Shown: positions 1 through 9,752 of the stretch, in pieces
Numbering within the stretch: the stretch's first letter is position 1
Layout of the letters: every line of letters starts with the position of its first letter
NCBI GenBank assembly: GCA_964016875.1
Contig: OZ024721.1
Span: forward strand, 3,849,001 to 3,913,000
DNA: 64,000 nt
Direction: 5' to 3'
Source of the DNA: Fallopia convolvulus
Taxonomy: Eukaryota; Streptophyta; Magnoliopsida; Caryophyllales; Polygonaceae
Translations under genes and position numbers: made by a program
The notes under the pieces: model-generated
The model's database searches: none
The model's input: only the letters and a program-made list of their open reading frames with translations
What the model was told of the DNA's origin: nothing

Positions 1-1060
1 CGTGAAGCCTAATAGAAGCGCTTCCATGACTCCATTCGTAAGGCTAAGAGCTTCTTCTAAAATGATTGGATGGTCTCTACATTTTTTATTCGCCCATGAG
101 ATGACTTTGCCTTCTGAGCCCCTGAGAACAAAGCCAAAAGAAGAAGGTCTGGAAGAGCATTTAACACCATTGAAGTATAGTTTAAGAAATTTCGGTTGAG
201 GTTTAGTGCATTTAATATTTTTTGGTTTCTCCTAGTTTAATTTTTGTTTTTATCTTCGGAGATTTTGATAGAGTCTCATCACCCATCATTGTTTGAGCAT
301 TGTTCTAGCCTAGGAGTTGTTTTCAGAAGAATCCCACAACATCTTTGAATTCGTCCTCATCTTGTTTTTCGAAAATATCATAATTACGTTGGTACCAAAG
401 ACACCATCACATAACAAGAGTTTTCATCTTTTTTTTGCTTAGTTTGTCTAAGAAATCGTCCAAGATCATAACCAACTATTTATCAGTTTTTTTGTTTTTA
501 TTATAGCTTGGTAAAGTTTTGCGTTTATTTGAGAGATAATGTCCCTTGAGTGGGCATTTAAAAAGCATGTGGTTGAGATCTTCATATGAGTGCTTTCAGT
601 GGATGCAAGGCAATCTTACTAGTATGTGTTGTTCAAAGAGTCTGGTTTTGCTTGGTAGCCTATTGTTTGCTATTTTTCGTACAAAGTTTTTAACTTTAGG
701 TGGAATTTTGAGATCTCAGATCTGTTTGATGTCCAATGGCGTTGCTCCCTTTTTCTTCGTAATCATTTTTAATTGTTGAGTTAGTGGAGAACCTACCATT
801 TTTGATGTGTTGCCAATAGAGTATGTTTGGGATTACATTGGTAGGGATTCGTGTGTTTATTACTTGGTTAATAGCATCTTGTTGAAAAACTTGTTCCAAC
901 TTTTGTATATTCTAGGATTTACCGTCTATCAGGCAGTTTGTGACTGTTTGGTTTTTCATTTATCAGAGAGGTGTTGGTGCATTTGTTATAAGTTTATCCT
1001 TTCTAGTCCATTTGTCTTGCCAAAATTTGATAGTTTTCTCATCTTCCATGCATTAACATA
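1..1060 (-). pseudogene. LINE ORF2 C-terminal remnant (zinc-binding RT tail plus RNase H)
   Basis: On the minus strand the reading runs from a zinc-binding reverse-transcriptase tail (zf-RVT; about 1060-480, with words such as YWQHIKNGRFSTNS and an IANNRLPSKTRLF-like stretch) into a plant LINE-type RNase H domain at 200-1 (GFVLRGSEGKVISWANKK followed by an EEALSL word). The order zf-RVT then RNase H is that of plant non-LTR retrotransposon ORF2. The frame changes several times and contains stops, so it is decayed. The RNase H domain is cut by the window edge. The family assignment rests on motif order read by eye. The exact LINE clade is not determined. Confidence 0.7.
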
Positions 1061-1737
1061 GTCTTGAAGTGCATTTGTCTTTACTCCCCATTGTATTAAC
1101 CTAAATGTCTCTAATAGAACCCAAAAAATTACTTTTGTAATTTAAAAAGTTATAAATAAGATTAATTCAATTTCATACCATGTTACACCTTTGTATATAA
1201 TTGAGTTATAATATACAAACAAAGTGATTTTTTGGGTTAAGCTAAGAGGTTACTTGAATTTAATTAAAAAAATCAACCTATATGAATATCTAATAAATGA
1301 TGGGTGAATTAGATGTGAGTAACGAGGATATGGATAATGAGTGGAGTATTGGACTTGTGGTCAAGTAATTAAGGATTGTAATGGGGAAGAACTTTTATAT
1401 TTTTTGTGAGAATATGTTGTCATAGGAGCGGGAATAGAGATCCTAAATGGTGGTGGAATGGGGACGAGAATGAGAAATAAATAGGGATGGAATTGGGCTA
1501 GATTTTCTCACCCTGTCCCACTGGGGGTATTCGTAGAGAATCTATGTCGGGGAATTAGAGGATTTCCCCTTTAATTAGGAGAACTCGTGAATTTAATTTG
1601 CTTAAATTTCTCAATTTCCCAATTTGTTTGTTTCTTTTGATCAATCTCATTCGTTTATGTTGGTATTCTTGAAGATTATAAATTATTAAAGAAAATTAAA
1701 ACTTACAGGAAGATAACTAAAGAACACACCATAAATT
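1061..1737. other. AT-rich intergenic spacer
   Basis: No coding pattern is seen. Positions 1430-1570 hold a G-rich block with repeated GGGAAT/GGGGAC/GGGATGG words. A block of the same kind is read in the opposite orientation at 42150-42300, so this is probably a dispersed short repeat of unknown class. The rest is AT-rich. Confidence 0.4.
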
Positions 1738-1978
1738 ATATAACAATTTTAATGAGGTATCAAACGAGAAGGACTTAGGAGATGCTAAGCAGATTTTGGG
1801 AATGCGGATTGAGAAAAACAGGGTGATAGGGAAATTGTATCTTTTACATGTTGGGTATATCAAGAAGGTCTTAAAGAGGTTCAGCATGGAGAATGCAAAG
1901 CCTGTCAATGTCACTTTAGGCAACCAGTTCAAGTTGTCTAATAAGGACAACCCAAGCAGTCGGGAAGTGATATCTTGC
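1738..1978 (+). pseudogene. Ty1/copia reverse transcriptase fragment
   Basis: The translation contains KDLGDAKQILGMRIEK, then GKLYLLHVGYIKKVLKRF and MENAKPVNVTLGNQFKLS. This is the distal part of the copia reverse transcriptase (RVT_2), beyond the catalytic YVDD box. The box itself and everything upstream are missing. The words are typical of the TNT1-94-like copia group. The piece probably belongs with the copia RNase H and LTR at 3.1-4.35 kb, split from them by about 1.1 kb of unrelated DNA. That link is inferred from shared type and orientation. Confidence 0.8.
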
Positions 1979-2875
1979 ATTTTAGAGCATCTTAGGACAT
2001 GTATTTAGTTCTTAGTTTAGTATGTTTTCTTGCATTAGTCTCATGTTTTCTAGTACTTTTAGTTTAATTTTCGTTATAGATGTCTACACGCGTATTTGTA
2101 TACTTTTCAGGTTCTTTGGAGAAGTTTGAGCTTCGTTGGAACGCGTTTGGATACAAGACAGAATCAAGACTTCATTCTAGGAGGCGTCGAGACCGGAAAA
2201 GAACAATTCAAGAGCCAAAAAGAAGGAACCACACGATCAAGGACAAGGTCGTGCACTAAGGAGCATGGTCGTGCAGACGGTGTTGCAAATCTTCGGATCG
2301 TGCAGCCTAGGCGCACGATCGTGCGTCCAAGCTCAATTGAAGCCTAAGGTCGTGCACCATAGGCGCACGATCGTGCACCCCCAAGTCTAGGGTCGTGCGT
2401 GTAATAACTGCGGTTTTTGAGGATATTTTTAAATTTTTCTCGGATATCCTTTTAACCTCTTTGTTCGTTTTGACGCTTAATCCAATATTTTTTTTGGAGA
2501 TTAAATCCTAGAAAATTGTTGGTGATATCCTAAAATCATAAAGAAATGATTTTAAGGATCGGTGTGAATTCTAGGATTTTTCAGTGGAAAAAGAATATTT
2601 ATTGGATAAGCCGTCTTTTTAATTATGTACTGTAAAGGATTGAAAATACGAAACGGAAGCCTTAAAAATTGAAGGTAGCGTTATAAAATCATGGAAAATT
2701 GATTTTATTGGTCTACATAATTTACGAGACGTTTTTCGTTTAGTGAGTTTTTCCACCCGAGGTACATAATTTTACCGCTTTAACGCGAGACCCGATCCGG
2801 GACAGAAAATCTCATTTGACCGCCTCTTGCTTAGATGCTAAGGGATTGGGAGATAGATTTTAGTGTAAGCCCATT
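1979..2875. repeat. Non-coding retrotransposon DNA with GCACGATCGTGC palindromes
   Basis: The stretch separates two copia pieces and leads into a gypsy gag fragment, so it is probably LTR or leader DNA of a gypsy element. Positions 2225-2400 form a GC-rich island in AT-rich surroundings. The perfect 12-base palindrome GCACGATCGTGC occurs at 2313-2324 and 2365-2376, and half-words (GGTCGTGCA, GGATCGTGCA) recur at short intervals. The rest has no recognised features and LTR ends could not be placed. Confidence 0.45.
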
Positions 2876-3080
2876 TCTTTGACTGTCAAAATACATGATG
2901 TCCCAGATGACACACTCAAAATGAGAGCTTTCTCATTCTCTTTAATGGACAAGGCCAAGACATGGTTTAAGACTCTTCCTCAAAACTCCATCAGAACATG
3001 GGATGAGTTAGCCTCAACCTTCTTGAACAAATACTTCCCACCTAAGAAGACTTCTGAGATGCTTGAGGAGTACTACAGAT
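2876..3080 (+). pseudogene. Ty3/gypsy gag fragment
   Basis: The frame reads DDTLKMRAFSFSLMDKAKTW followed by FKTLPQNSIRTWDELASTFL and NKYFPPKKT. This matches the Retrotrans_gag core of plant gypsy elements (Athila/Tat type: LRLFPFSL..KAK.W...LP...I.TW..L...FL.K+FPP.KT). Only about 60 residues remain. The gag pattern ends at KKTSEM, after which the sequence is a copy of a copia segment lying 74 bases downstream. Confidence 0.8.
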
Positions 3081-3154
3081 GAGTTAGCAATGCAGGAAGG
3101 AAGCATTTGGAAGCAGTGAAGTGGATTATGAGATGCTTGAGGAGTACTACAGAT
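3055..3154 (+). repeat. 26-base direct repeat at the gag/copia junction
   Basis: A 26-base word (3055-3080, beginning TGAGATGCTTGAGG) recurs identically at 3129-3154, 74 bases later. The second copy fits its copia reading frame (IMRCLRSTTD). The first copy replaces the gag sequence expected after FPPKKT, so it looks like the inserted copy. An 11-base word, GATGAGTTAGC, is also shared between the gag at 3002-3012 and the junction at 3078-3088. Confidence 0.8.
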
Positions 3155-3664
3155 CATGCCTTATGTTTCCAAGGTAAGAAAGTTGTGTTAGCGAGATATG
3201 TTGATGTTGAATTTGCTTCTAGTGACCTTAATAAGAAGAGGGGTACAATAGAATATGTTTTTACTTTGCATGCTACTGCGCTCTTTTTGGCTTCAAAGTT
3301 GCAGAAGGTTGTTGCTTTGTCTACCATAGAAGTTGAATATATTCCAGTGACTGAGGCAAATAAGGAGATTGTAATCATGGTATGGATGCGGAACTTCTTG
3401 GGTGAATTAGGGAAAAGACAAGGTGATAACATTCTTTATAGTGATAGTCAGAATGCCATTCACTTGGCTAAGAATCCGACGTTTCATTCAAGGACAAAGC
3501 ACATTGAGATGGAGTATGACTACATATGACATCTTCTAGAGAAAAAGATCAATCTTGCAACTTGTGAAGATTTTAGCAAGTGAGAATCATGCTGACATGT
3601 TGACTAAGGTTGTGACCTTAGAGAAGCTAAAGTTGTGCATGGCTTCAACTAACCTTGGTACTTA
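3081..3664 (+). pseudogene. Ty1/copia RNase H and pol C-terminus
   Basis: Positions 3086-3529 encode the copia RNase H region: AGRKHLEAVKW, then YVDVEFASSDLNKKRGT, KLQKVVALSTIEVEY, LYSDSQNAIHLAKNPTFHSR and TKHIEM. These match the conserved order of TNT1-94-like pol C-termini (SDADWAGD..RRST, VALSTTEAEY, SDSQSAIHLAKN, RTKHI). After a stop near 3530 the domain continues in another frame up to NHADMLTKVV..EKL, where the normal protein has NPADMLTK. Next come the polypurine tract and LTR, as in an ordinary 3' end. The frameshift and the loss of the N-terminal pol make it inactive. Confidence 0.9.
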
Positions 3665-3738
3665 AGTTGAAGGCTTGACACTACCACTACCAGAAGGGAT
3701 GATCAAGTTGAAGACAGTTACAATTGGAATCAATCTCC

Positions 3739-3749
3739 AAGGGGGAGAT
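3739..3749 (+). other. Polypurine tract of the copia element
   Basis: AAGGGGGAGAT lies immediately before TGTTGGG. A G-run ending in AGAT next to TGTTGGG is typical of TNT1-like copia elements, where it primes plus-strand DNA synthesis. Confidence 0.85.
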
Positions 3750-4354
3750 TGTTGGGTTTGGAGTCAGATTCGGAGGGGGAAACACGGGATGGAGCAGGCA
3801 AGACGCGCTTGCGTCTTGCCTAGGGTTGCCCACACCTCAAGTCATTATGGAAGTGCAGTTTGGGAGAGGCAGAATGCGGTCACGTTCTGTCGGTACCAGC
3901 CCACGCAATTCCGACAGAATGTGAAGATAGGAAAAATGCGGTCTGGTGGGAGAAAAACGATGGCGTGCTTTTTGAGGCTGAGCCCGCGATTTGCTGCGTG
4001 TCCGCGAGATAGAGTTTCTTCACTCGTAAGAAGTACGAGATGTTAGGACTTTATTTTTTTCTATCTTTAAGTCCCTTGAAAGATTTTATGTTTTTATATT
4101 TAAGGCTTCTCCTCTATTTAAGCCCATCTATGATTAGTAATTGTATCCACAATATTGAGAGTGAAAAATCTCTGGCTTGGTACTGCCCCTATACGTAGTC
4201 ATTCTGACGAATTGGGTCAACAAATCTCTTGTTATTTGTTCTTATTCTTCATTAATCATCTCTTGCGAGTTTGTGAGAGTTCTTCCTTAGTGTAGGATTG
4301 TAATTTCTTAATAAAAACTCCCCTCTAAATTACACTGGTTGTGATCTTACAACA
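3750..4354 (+). repeat. Copia 3' LTR
   Basis: The LTR begins TGTTGGGTTT right after the polypurine tract. The proposed end is at TTACAACA, giving TG...CA and about 605 bases. The second LTR is absent, so the right end is provisional. The 5' third is GC-rich, with a perfect hairpin at 3798-3821 (GGCAAGACGC, four-base loop, GCGTCTTGCC) and paired GTTCTGTCGG/CCGACAGAA words. The TATTTAAG word near 4097 could be a TATA-like signal. Confidence 0.75.
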
Positions 4355-4529
4355 TGTGCTCCACCTCTGAAAAGAGTAATATTTTACCCATTTATGCCAA
4401 ATTGTGTCTGATTCTTATAAAACTTCAACTTTTATAGACCATAAAATACCCCCACCCTAGACCATAAACTTCAACTTTTTTGTATTTTAAAAAAGGAATT
4501 AGATTCCTTTTGTAAAATACAAAAAATCC

Positions 4530-5282
4530 AAATCATGGCGATTGCAGAAACTAAAATGGATAAATTACCGAGTGACCAGGTCTGGCGACGGGCTGGGTTT
4601 GACAATGTGTTATGGTCCCCCTGCTTGTGGCCAAGCGGGTGGTATTGGAGTCCTCTGGAAAGCACACCAACTCATTAACAAAGAGATTACGATAACTGAC
4701 CAAAAACCAAGATATATCATTCTAAAATACCGCCACCTAATAACAAAATATACAATAGCTATTTGATGTACTTATGCCCCCCCCCTAATGCAAGGGATAA
4801 GGAAGAATTCTAGAGAGAGTTAACGGTAGTACTACAAAATATAGGGCTTCCTATCATCCTGATTGGCGATTTGAATGAAATACAAGAACCTAGTGATAAG
4901 AAAGGAGGTGCCTACCCGGAACCATATAGATTCGAAAGACTACTAAACTTCAAAAATGACCGTCTCCTTGAAGAGATACCGTCAACTGGTAATATGTACA
5001 CTTGGAGGAAAGAAATTGATAATACCTATGAAAAACTTGATAGAGTACTGGTTAGTAATAGTATTATCCAAAATTTTCCGGATATTAGCACAAAAAACCA
5101 TGCCTTCACTAGCTCGGACCACTGTAAAATTTCAGTAGAAATAAAAATGGTGAGATGATTAAAGCGCAACCATTTAAACTAGAGAAAATGTAGATGTACA
5201 GAAAAGATTTCCGTAATGTAGTCAAGCAAGTGTGGAGGGTGCAATTTCAGGGCTCTAACATGTATGACTGGCTGAAAATCGT
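4530..5282 (+). pseudogene. LINE endonuclease domain fragment
   Basis: The plus strand encodes the apurinic-endonuclease-like N-terminus of a plant LINE ORF2: AETKMD, a GGIGVLWKA box after a frameshift near 4615, ILIGDLNEIQ (the GDFNEI active-site word), RFERLLNF, GNMYTWRK, YEKLDRVLV and the terminal SSDHCKIS. That order (ETK, GG..LLWK, GDFN, TW, LDR, SDH) is diagnostic. It continues as KPF..E.M..YRKDF...V and stops dead at 5282, where a gypsy LTR begins. A hairpin of A/T-rich arms lies just upstream at 4478-4528. Stops and at least two frame changes make it inactive. Confidence 0.85.
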
Positions 5283-6521
5283 TGATGCCAAATCAAAAAT
5301 AATTCCTTAGTTACTCAACTAGTATAGTCGGTAAGTCGGGGTCGAACCCAAGAGACACTTGTATCCTAAGTTTTATTATTATCAACTCAAAGAAGTAACA
5401 AAGGGGGGGATTTTGACTAATAAACTAACACTAAGAATTGAAACAAACAAAGCAAGTAGTCAAACAAAGCAAAAGTTGGATTTTTATCAATTAGGGAAAA
5501 GCAATCCTATTCAAGCATCCACTTTCCTTCCTCAAGCAATTGATCATAGATTCAAACAAGTTATTTCTTTTGGTTATTCCTATCCTGATCATAAATATAA
5601 CATGGCAACGAGACATGCAAACTTAATATCCAAACAACTCATGAAACGATCATAAATAATAGGGATATTAGCATTAAGAACAAGGATAAGCAGGATACAT
5701 GCAATTGAATTCCAACGAGTCAAACAATTAACATGCATTCAAATCTCTTCTCAATTGCTTTAGTCCAACGAGTCCTAAACCAATTGAGTTGCTACAAAGA
5801 TTAGGCTTTGCTACGAGAAAACCTAGTTCTAGCAATAGATAATATTAATTCCAACAAGTTAGCTAAGCCTGAAGAAAAGAACACAATCAATATAAATTAC
5901 ACACAAGAGAATTGAAATAACTTGTAGAAATAAACCTGTAAAGACGAATCTCACAACAACTTGAGTCTGAAAAGCTTCAACTTGAATAGAATCTAGAAAG
6001 TTTAGTTCTCCATAAGAGAGAAAATACCAAAGTCTGGAATTAGGTCTAAGAGAGAATACAAACAAAGGTTGAAAAGTAACCTAAAATAGTCTCGAACCAG
6101 TCAGAATTAAAAGATATAAAAAATATAATATTAAACTAAGCAGATAAATATGAACGCGCGTCAGGTCCTGCAGGGCCGCGATCGCCATCCAACAGTGACG
6201 CGATCGCTGTCCATCTTCACACCACGACTCCATCGGCGATCTTCAAAACCGCGATCGCCGCCGAACCTAGCCGCGATCGCGGCCGTCTTGTCATCGCGGT
6301 CCTCTCGGCGATCTTGATCTTCCTCGGCGACGTCCACCGCGATCGCTCTTAAGAGTGGCGGCGATCGCGGCCTTTAGTATCTTCGAAAACTTCAAATTCT
6401 TCATAATACTGAACTCTCGGCCTTCAAATCTGTTCTTCAGCAATGCTCCTAAAAGGCCTAAAATACTACACAAATATGTACTAAAAAGTCCTAGTTATGT
6501 TGTTCAAAACACAACATATCA
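5283..6521 (-). repeat. 3' LTR of the Athila-like gypsy element
   Basis: On the plus strand it runs from TGATGCCAAATC (5283) to ACAACATATCA (6521), 1239 bases with TG...CA ends. The left edge carries the GTCGGGGTCGAACCCAAGAGA word often seen at this LTR end in plant gypsy elements. A GC-rich island at 6150-6375 has many copies of the octamer GCGATCGC and its half-sites. The remainder is AT-rich. Confidence 0.8.
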
Positions 6522-6543
6522 AATTCCCCCATACTTAGACCTT
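6522..6543 (-). other. Polypurine tract of the Athila-like element
   Basis: Minus strand reads AGTATGGGGGAATT followed directly by the LTR start TGATATGTTG. A near copy of this word, again next to ATACTTAAACC, occurs at 7079-7101. Confidence 0.7.
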
Positions 6544-7426
6544 GCTCGTCCTCGAGTAAGCTCAAAATAAAATCAAGCATGACAAATCAACAAAGGTCTA
6601 CAGACAGCAATGGGAGAAAATGATCTAAAACTAAAAAGCACTCAAAATAAGCTCACAACCCGAACCCAAGTAAAAGAATGAAAGTGCACACAATGAAGTC
6701 CTAGCACAATCTATCACTCATAACAAGAATACATCAACGATCAAAGCAAAAACCCATAACAATGAACCCCAAGCCCCAACAAGAATGATCTTAAGCACTC
6801 CCTTTTTTTCACTCATCCTGCTTAGGCGCCCTTTCGGGTTTTCACCTAACCGCTCATTTCATTTTTCTATATATGTGCTCACCAACTCACTTTCACTCTT
6901 TTTAGCCTCTTATTACCCCAGCCTAATGCCGGTCCGGGCCCCTACAATTTTGCCTGAGTCGCCCTTTCGGGTTTTCAACTGAGCACGTGATTTAATGTTT
7001 TTTTATTTATTATTATTTTTTTTAGTCTGAAATGCTGAAACTTGAAATGCATCTGTACATATATACAATAGTGAGTACTCCCTCCCCCATACTTAAACCT
7101 TTCATTGCCCTCAATGAAATAAAGACAAATTAGAAAAAAAATAAAGGAAAGGAAAAACAGAAGACTTACTGTGGTGGACCTGGTGGCTGCTGATACTGTG
7201 ACCAATCAGGAAAGCCTGGCCACATGTGACTGAAAAATTCATGGTGTTGCCCCTACACCTGTTGTATAGACTGAACGATGGATGCAATAGCACTCTGCTG
7301 AGCTGCCAACTCTCTCTGCTGCGCTACAATATCTCTCTGGGTGGCAACTATCTCATTCTGGGACACAATAAGTCGTCCCATCTCCCAAAACATCCGGTTC
7401 TGCCAATCGGAATCAGAATGCACACC
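6544..7426. other. Non-coding 3' region of the Athila-like element
   Basis: No ORF of interest is seen. Two structured repeats occur. The word CCCTTTCGGGTTTTCA appears at 6829-6848 and 6962-6978, and the polypurine-like block CCCCCATACTTA is found at 6526 and 7084. The region is low in complexity, with CT-rich and poly-T stretches. Confidence 0.5.
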
Positions 7427-7930
7427 CTATCCAGCTCTACCTGCAGCAGCATCCCATGCAGAGGTATCTCCATAACCTCCATATCCACCCCAGTAAGTAG
7501 CAGATCCACCATCACCATAACCAACATATCCTCCTGTCACCCAACTAGATGTACCAGCAGGTGCTGTACTAGAACTAGCACCCCATCCAACTAACGACGT
7601 ACCAACACCACCTCCAGGCACAAAATCAGCACCACCAAAACCAGGATCAAGACCCTCATGTCTCAAATCTCCACCACCGTCCCCACCATCATCATCATCA
7701 CCATCATGATCCTCCATCTCTACATCAGGAGCAGGCATCTCCTGCTGAACCCCGCCCCCAACAACAAAATCAGAACGAATGTTCCTATATGTAGGGGCAT
7801 TTAGATCAATAAAGCCCCCCAATCCACCCTCCATTAGAAATCTCCGAGTACAGTCATACATGCCTAGCGTCCTAAGCATCTCAACATCAAAGAACTTAGT
7901 ACTAGTGAATTTCCTCTTAGCTAGAGAAGC
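7427..7930 (-). pseudogene. Athila-type extra ORF fragment
   Basis: The minus-strand frame from about 7930 reads SLAKRKFTSTKFFDVEMLRT followed by LGMYDCTRRFLMEGGLGGFI and DLNAPTYR. This resembles the plant retrotransposon protein family of Athila elements (motif F...LR.LGIYD......L...GL..F....APTY...T.EFL). Only this N-terminal box remains. It is followed by a compositionally biased tail rich in Gly, Asp, Ala and Tyr. The ORF lies downstream of integrase, where Athila and Calypso elements carry their extra ORF. The function of that ORF in such elements is not established. The ATG at 7879 is internal to the conserved box and unlikely to be the real start. Confidence 0.6.
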
Positions 7931-7959
7931 AACTTACAGAAGCTGAAAACCAAACAAAC

Positions 7960-8115
7960 TGTTGGAAGGCCGCGATCGCCTCTGATTGGGGACGCGATCG
8001 CCTTTCTGAGTCTGGGATGCGATCGCCGATGAATGGAGGCACGCTCGTGGATTCTGGGCAAGGACGCGATCGCGGTGCTCGGGGGCAGCGATCGCGGTCA
8101 GGCGCGATCGGCGAT
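7960..8115. repeat. GCGATCGC palindrome cluster, internal copy 1
   Basis: Within about 150 bases the octamer GCGATCGC or a one-base variant appears at least six times, usually as CGCGATCGC. Its surroundings have much lower GC content. The same octamer dominates the LTR island of this element at 6150-6375. Confidence 0.75.
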
Positions 8116-8824
8116 TTTTAGGCTGCGATGGAACTTCGACGCCGTGGTTCTCTTCAATTCCGAGCTGCGTCGTTCCTCTAGGTCGTCTTCAACAACCCGA
8201 CAATGAAACAAGAAGGATTGATGCGGTGGATTGAAAGGTGTGGGAGAATTTTTTTTGGATTTTTAGATTTGATTTTGGGAGCAAAATAGAGGGGTAGAAG
8301 AGATTTTATGAACGGATTTGGATTTAGAACGTGGTGAGGATTGTAGATCCGGGTTTTTTAGTGAGTTTGGAAGAAATTTTTGAGGAGGGTAATGGAGCTT
8401 GAAGAAGGCTTCAATGGTGGGTAATGGAGGAAGAAGAAGAAGTGAAGAAGAAGATAGAAGAAAAGAAGGTGGACGAAGAGGAGTGGGGCCGGCGGTGGGA
8501 GTGGCCCCACTGCCTCGTGAAATTAATTTTTTTTTTATATCTCAGAGGGTCGTGATCGCTACCTTGTTAGGGCCGCGATCGCGGCCTGTGCAAGGTACTG
8601 TCAATTCCTTTCGAAAAACGCCCCGCGATCGCCCTTTTTAAGGAGCGGTCGCGGTTTGTCCTCAGTAATGTTCTTTCGAACCTAGTACCTGCGTGTTAGC
8701 CTCAAGAGATTAAAAATAAAAACTAAACAAAACAAAAACAGAAAAAAGAAAAAGAAAATTTATCTCGGGTTGCCTCCCGAGCAGTGCCTTTGTTTAATGT
8801 CGTTGACTCGACATTAGTGCCTTT
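8116..8824. other. Non-coding region between integrase and the extra ORF
   Basis: A third GCGATCGC island lies at 8565-8655. Positions 8762-8822 hold an inverted pair (CTCGGGTTGCCTCCCGAG) followed by a second stem (GTCGTTGACTCGAC), giving two potential hairpins after the integrase stop. I recall hairpin words like these after integrase in plant Athila/Tat elements, but could not check this. Short ORFs in the GA-rich part (8400-8640) have no family resemblance. Confidence 0.5.
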
Positions 8825-9745
8825 TTAATTAGCAATCGGGGTTGGATAATCAAGATCCACCTCCTCTAGCACTTCCTCGCTGACTCCCTCATGGTATTTC
8901 TTTAGTCTCTGACCATTAACCTTAGACACATTTTGGGATTCCCCATCCAATAATTCCACAGCCCCATGTGGAAAGACTTGAGTAATTGTATACGGTCCAG
9001 CCCATATAGAACGGAGTTTGCCTGGGAAAAGTGTGAGACGAGACTGAAATAGAAGGACCTTGTCTCCAACCTTGAATTCCTTCCTTAGGATGTTCTTATC
9101 ATGCCATGCTTTTGTTTTGTTTTTGTAATTCACAACATTATCATAATCATCCAATCTCAACTCTTCCAACTCTTGCAATTGTAATTTCCTGCACTCTCCA
9201 TTCTCTTTAATGTTGAAATTGCACTTTTGGACCGCCCAATAAGCTTTATGCTCAAACTCAACTGGCAAGTGACAGCCTTTGCCATAAACCAATCTGAAGG
9301 GAGACATCCCGATGGGTGTCTTATAAGTAGTACGGTAAGCCCATAAAGCATCATTGAGTCTCAAACTCCAATCTTTCCTATTAGGCGCCACCGTCTTCTC
9401 CAGAATTAATTTTATCTCCCTATTGGACACTTCAGCTTGTCCATTGGTATGGGGGTGATAGGCTGTAGAGATCTTCTGAGTGACATGGTACTTCTTCAAT
9501 AAAGCACTAACAGTCTTGTTGCAAAAATGAGTACCCCTGTCACTTATTAGAGCTTTTGGAATCCCAAATCTGGAAAAAATGTTGTCCTTAAGGAAACCTG
9601 CAACTTCTTTTGAATCATCAGTTCTGGTGGCCTTTGCTTCCACCCACTTGGAAACATAGTCCACCACAAGTAAAATATACAGATTCCCATAAGAAGAGGG
9701 GAATGGTCCCATAAAATCAATGCCCCAAAAATTAAAAGGGTCAGA
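8825..9745 (-). pseudogene. Ty3/gypsy integrase, C-terminal part
   Basis: The protein begins inside the catalytic core with WGIDFMGPFPSS (first catalytic Asp in IDF), then VVDYVSKWVEA, ISDRGTHFCN (second Asp) and YHPHTNGQAEVSNREIK (Glu), so all three DDE positions are present. It continues with LVYGKGCHLPVE, KAW.D, FKVGDKVLLFQSRL, FPGKLRSIWAGP and YTI..V..HGAVEL, the usual end of Athila/Tat integrases. The frame is open for 295 codons from the internal Met at 9712 to the stop near 8825. The zinc-binding N-terminus is missing because the sequence switches to MULE DNA at 9735-9750. The integrase would join cDNA to host DNA, but this copy is truncated. Confidence 0.9.
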
Positions 9746-9752
9746 GTCATCA

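Larger units (their letters stand above)
5283..9745 (-). mobile_element. 3' half of an Athila-like Ty3/gypsy element
   Basis: Read on the minus strand the order is integrase (9745-8825), a non-coding gap, an Athila-type extra ORF (7930-7427), a second non-coding gap, a polypurine tract and a 3' LTR ending at 5283. The LTR abuts the LINE fragment, so the element inserted into the LINE. Gag, protease and reverse transcriptase are absent: the element stops inside the integrase catalytic core at about 9735-9750, where the MULE gene begins. Classification as Athila rests on the extra ORF after integrase and the long LTR. Confidence 0.75.

Noticed and set aside
7226..7594. Ser/Thr-rich plus-strand frame
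   Set aside because: Antisense of the Gly-rich tail of the Athila-type ORF; low complexity only.
6150..8655. Cyanobacterial contamination suggested by GCGATCGC (HIP1-like) octamers
   Set aside because: The octamers sit within a plant gypsy element with an integrase and LTR; the flanks are AT-rich plant DNA.
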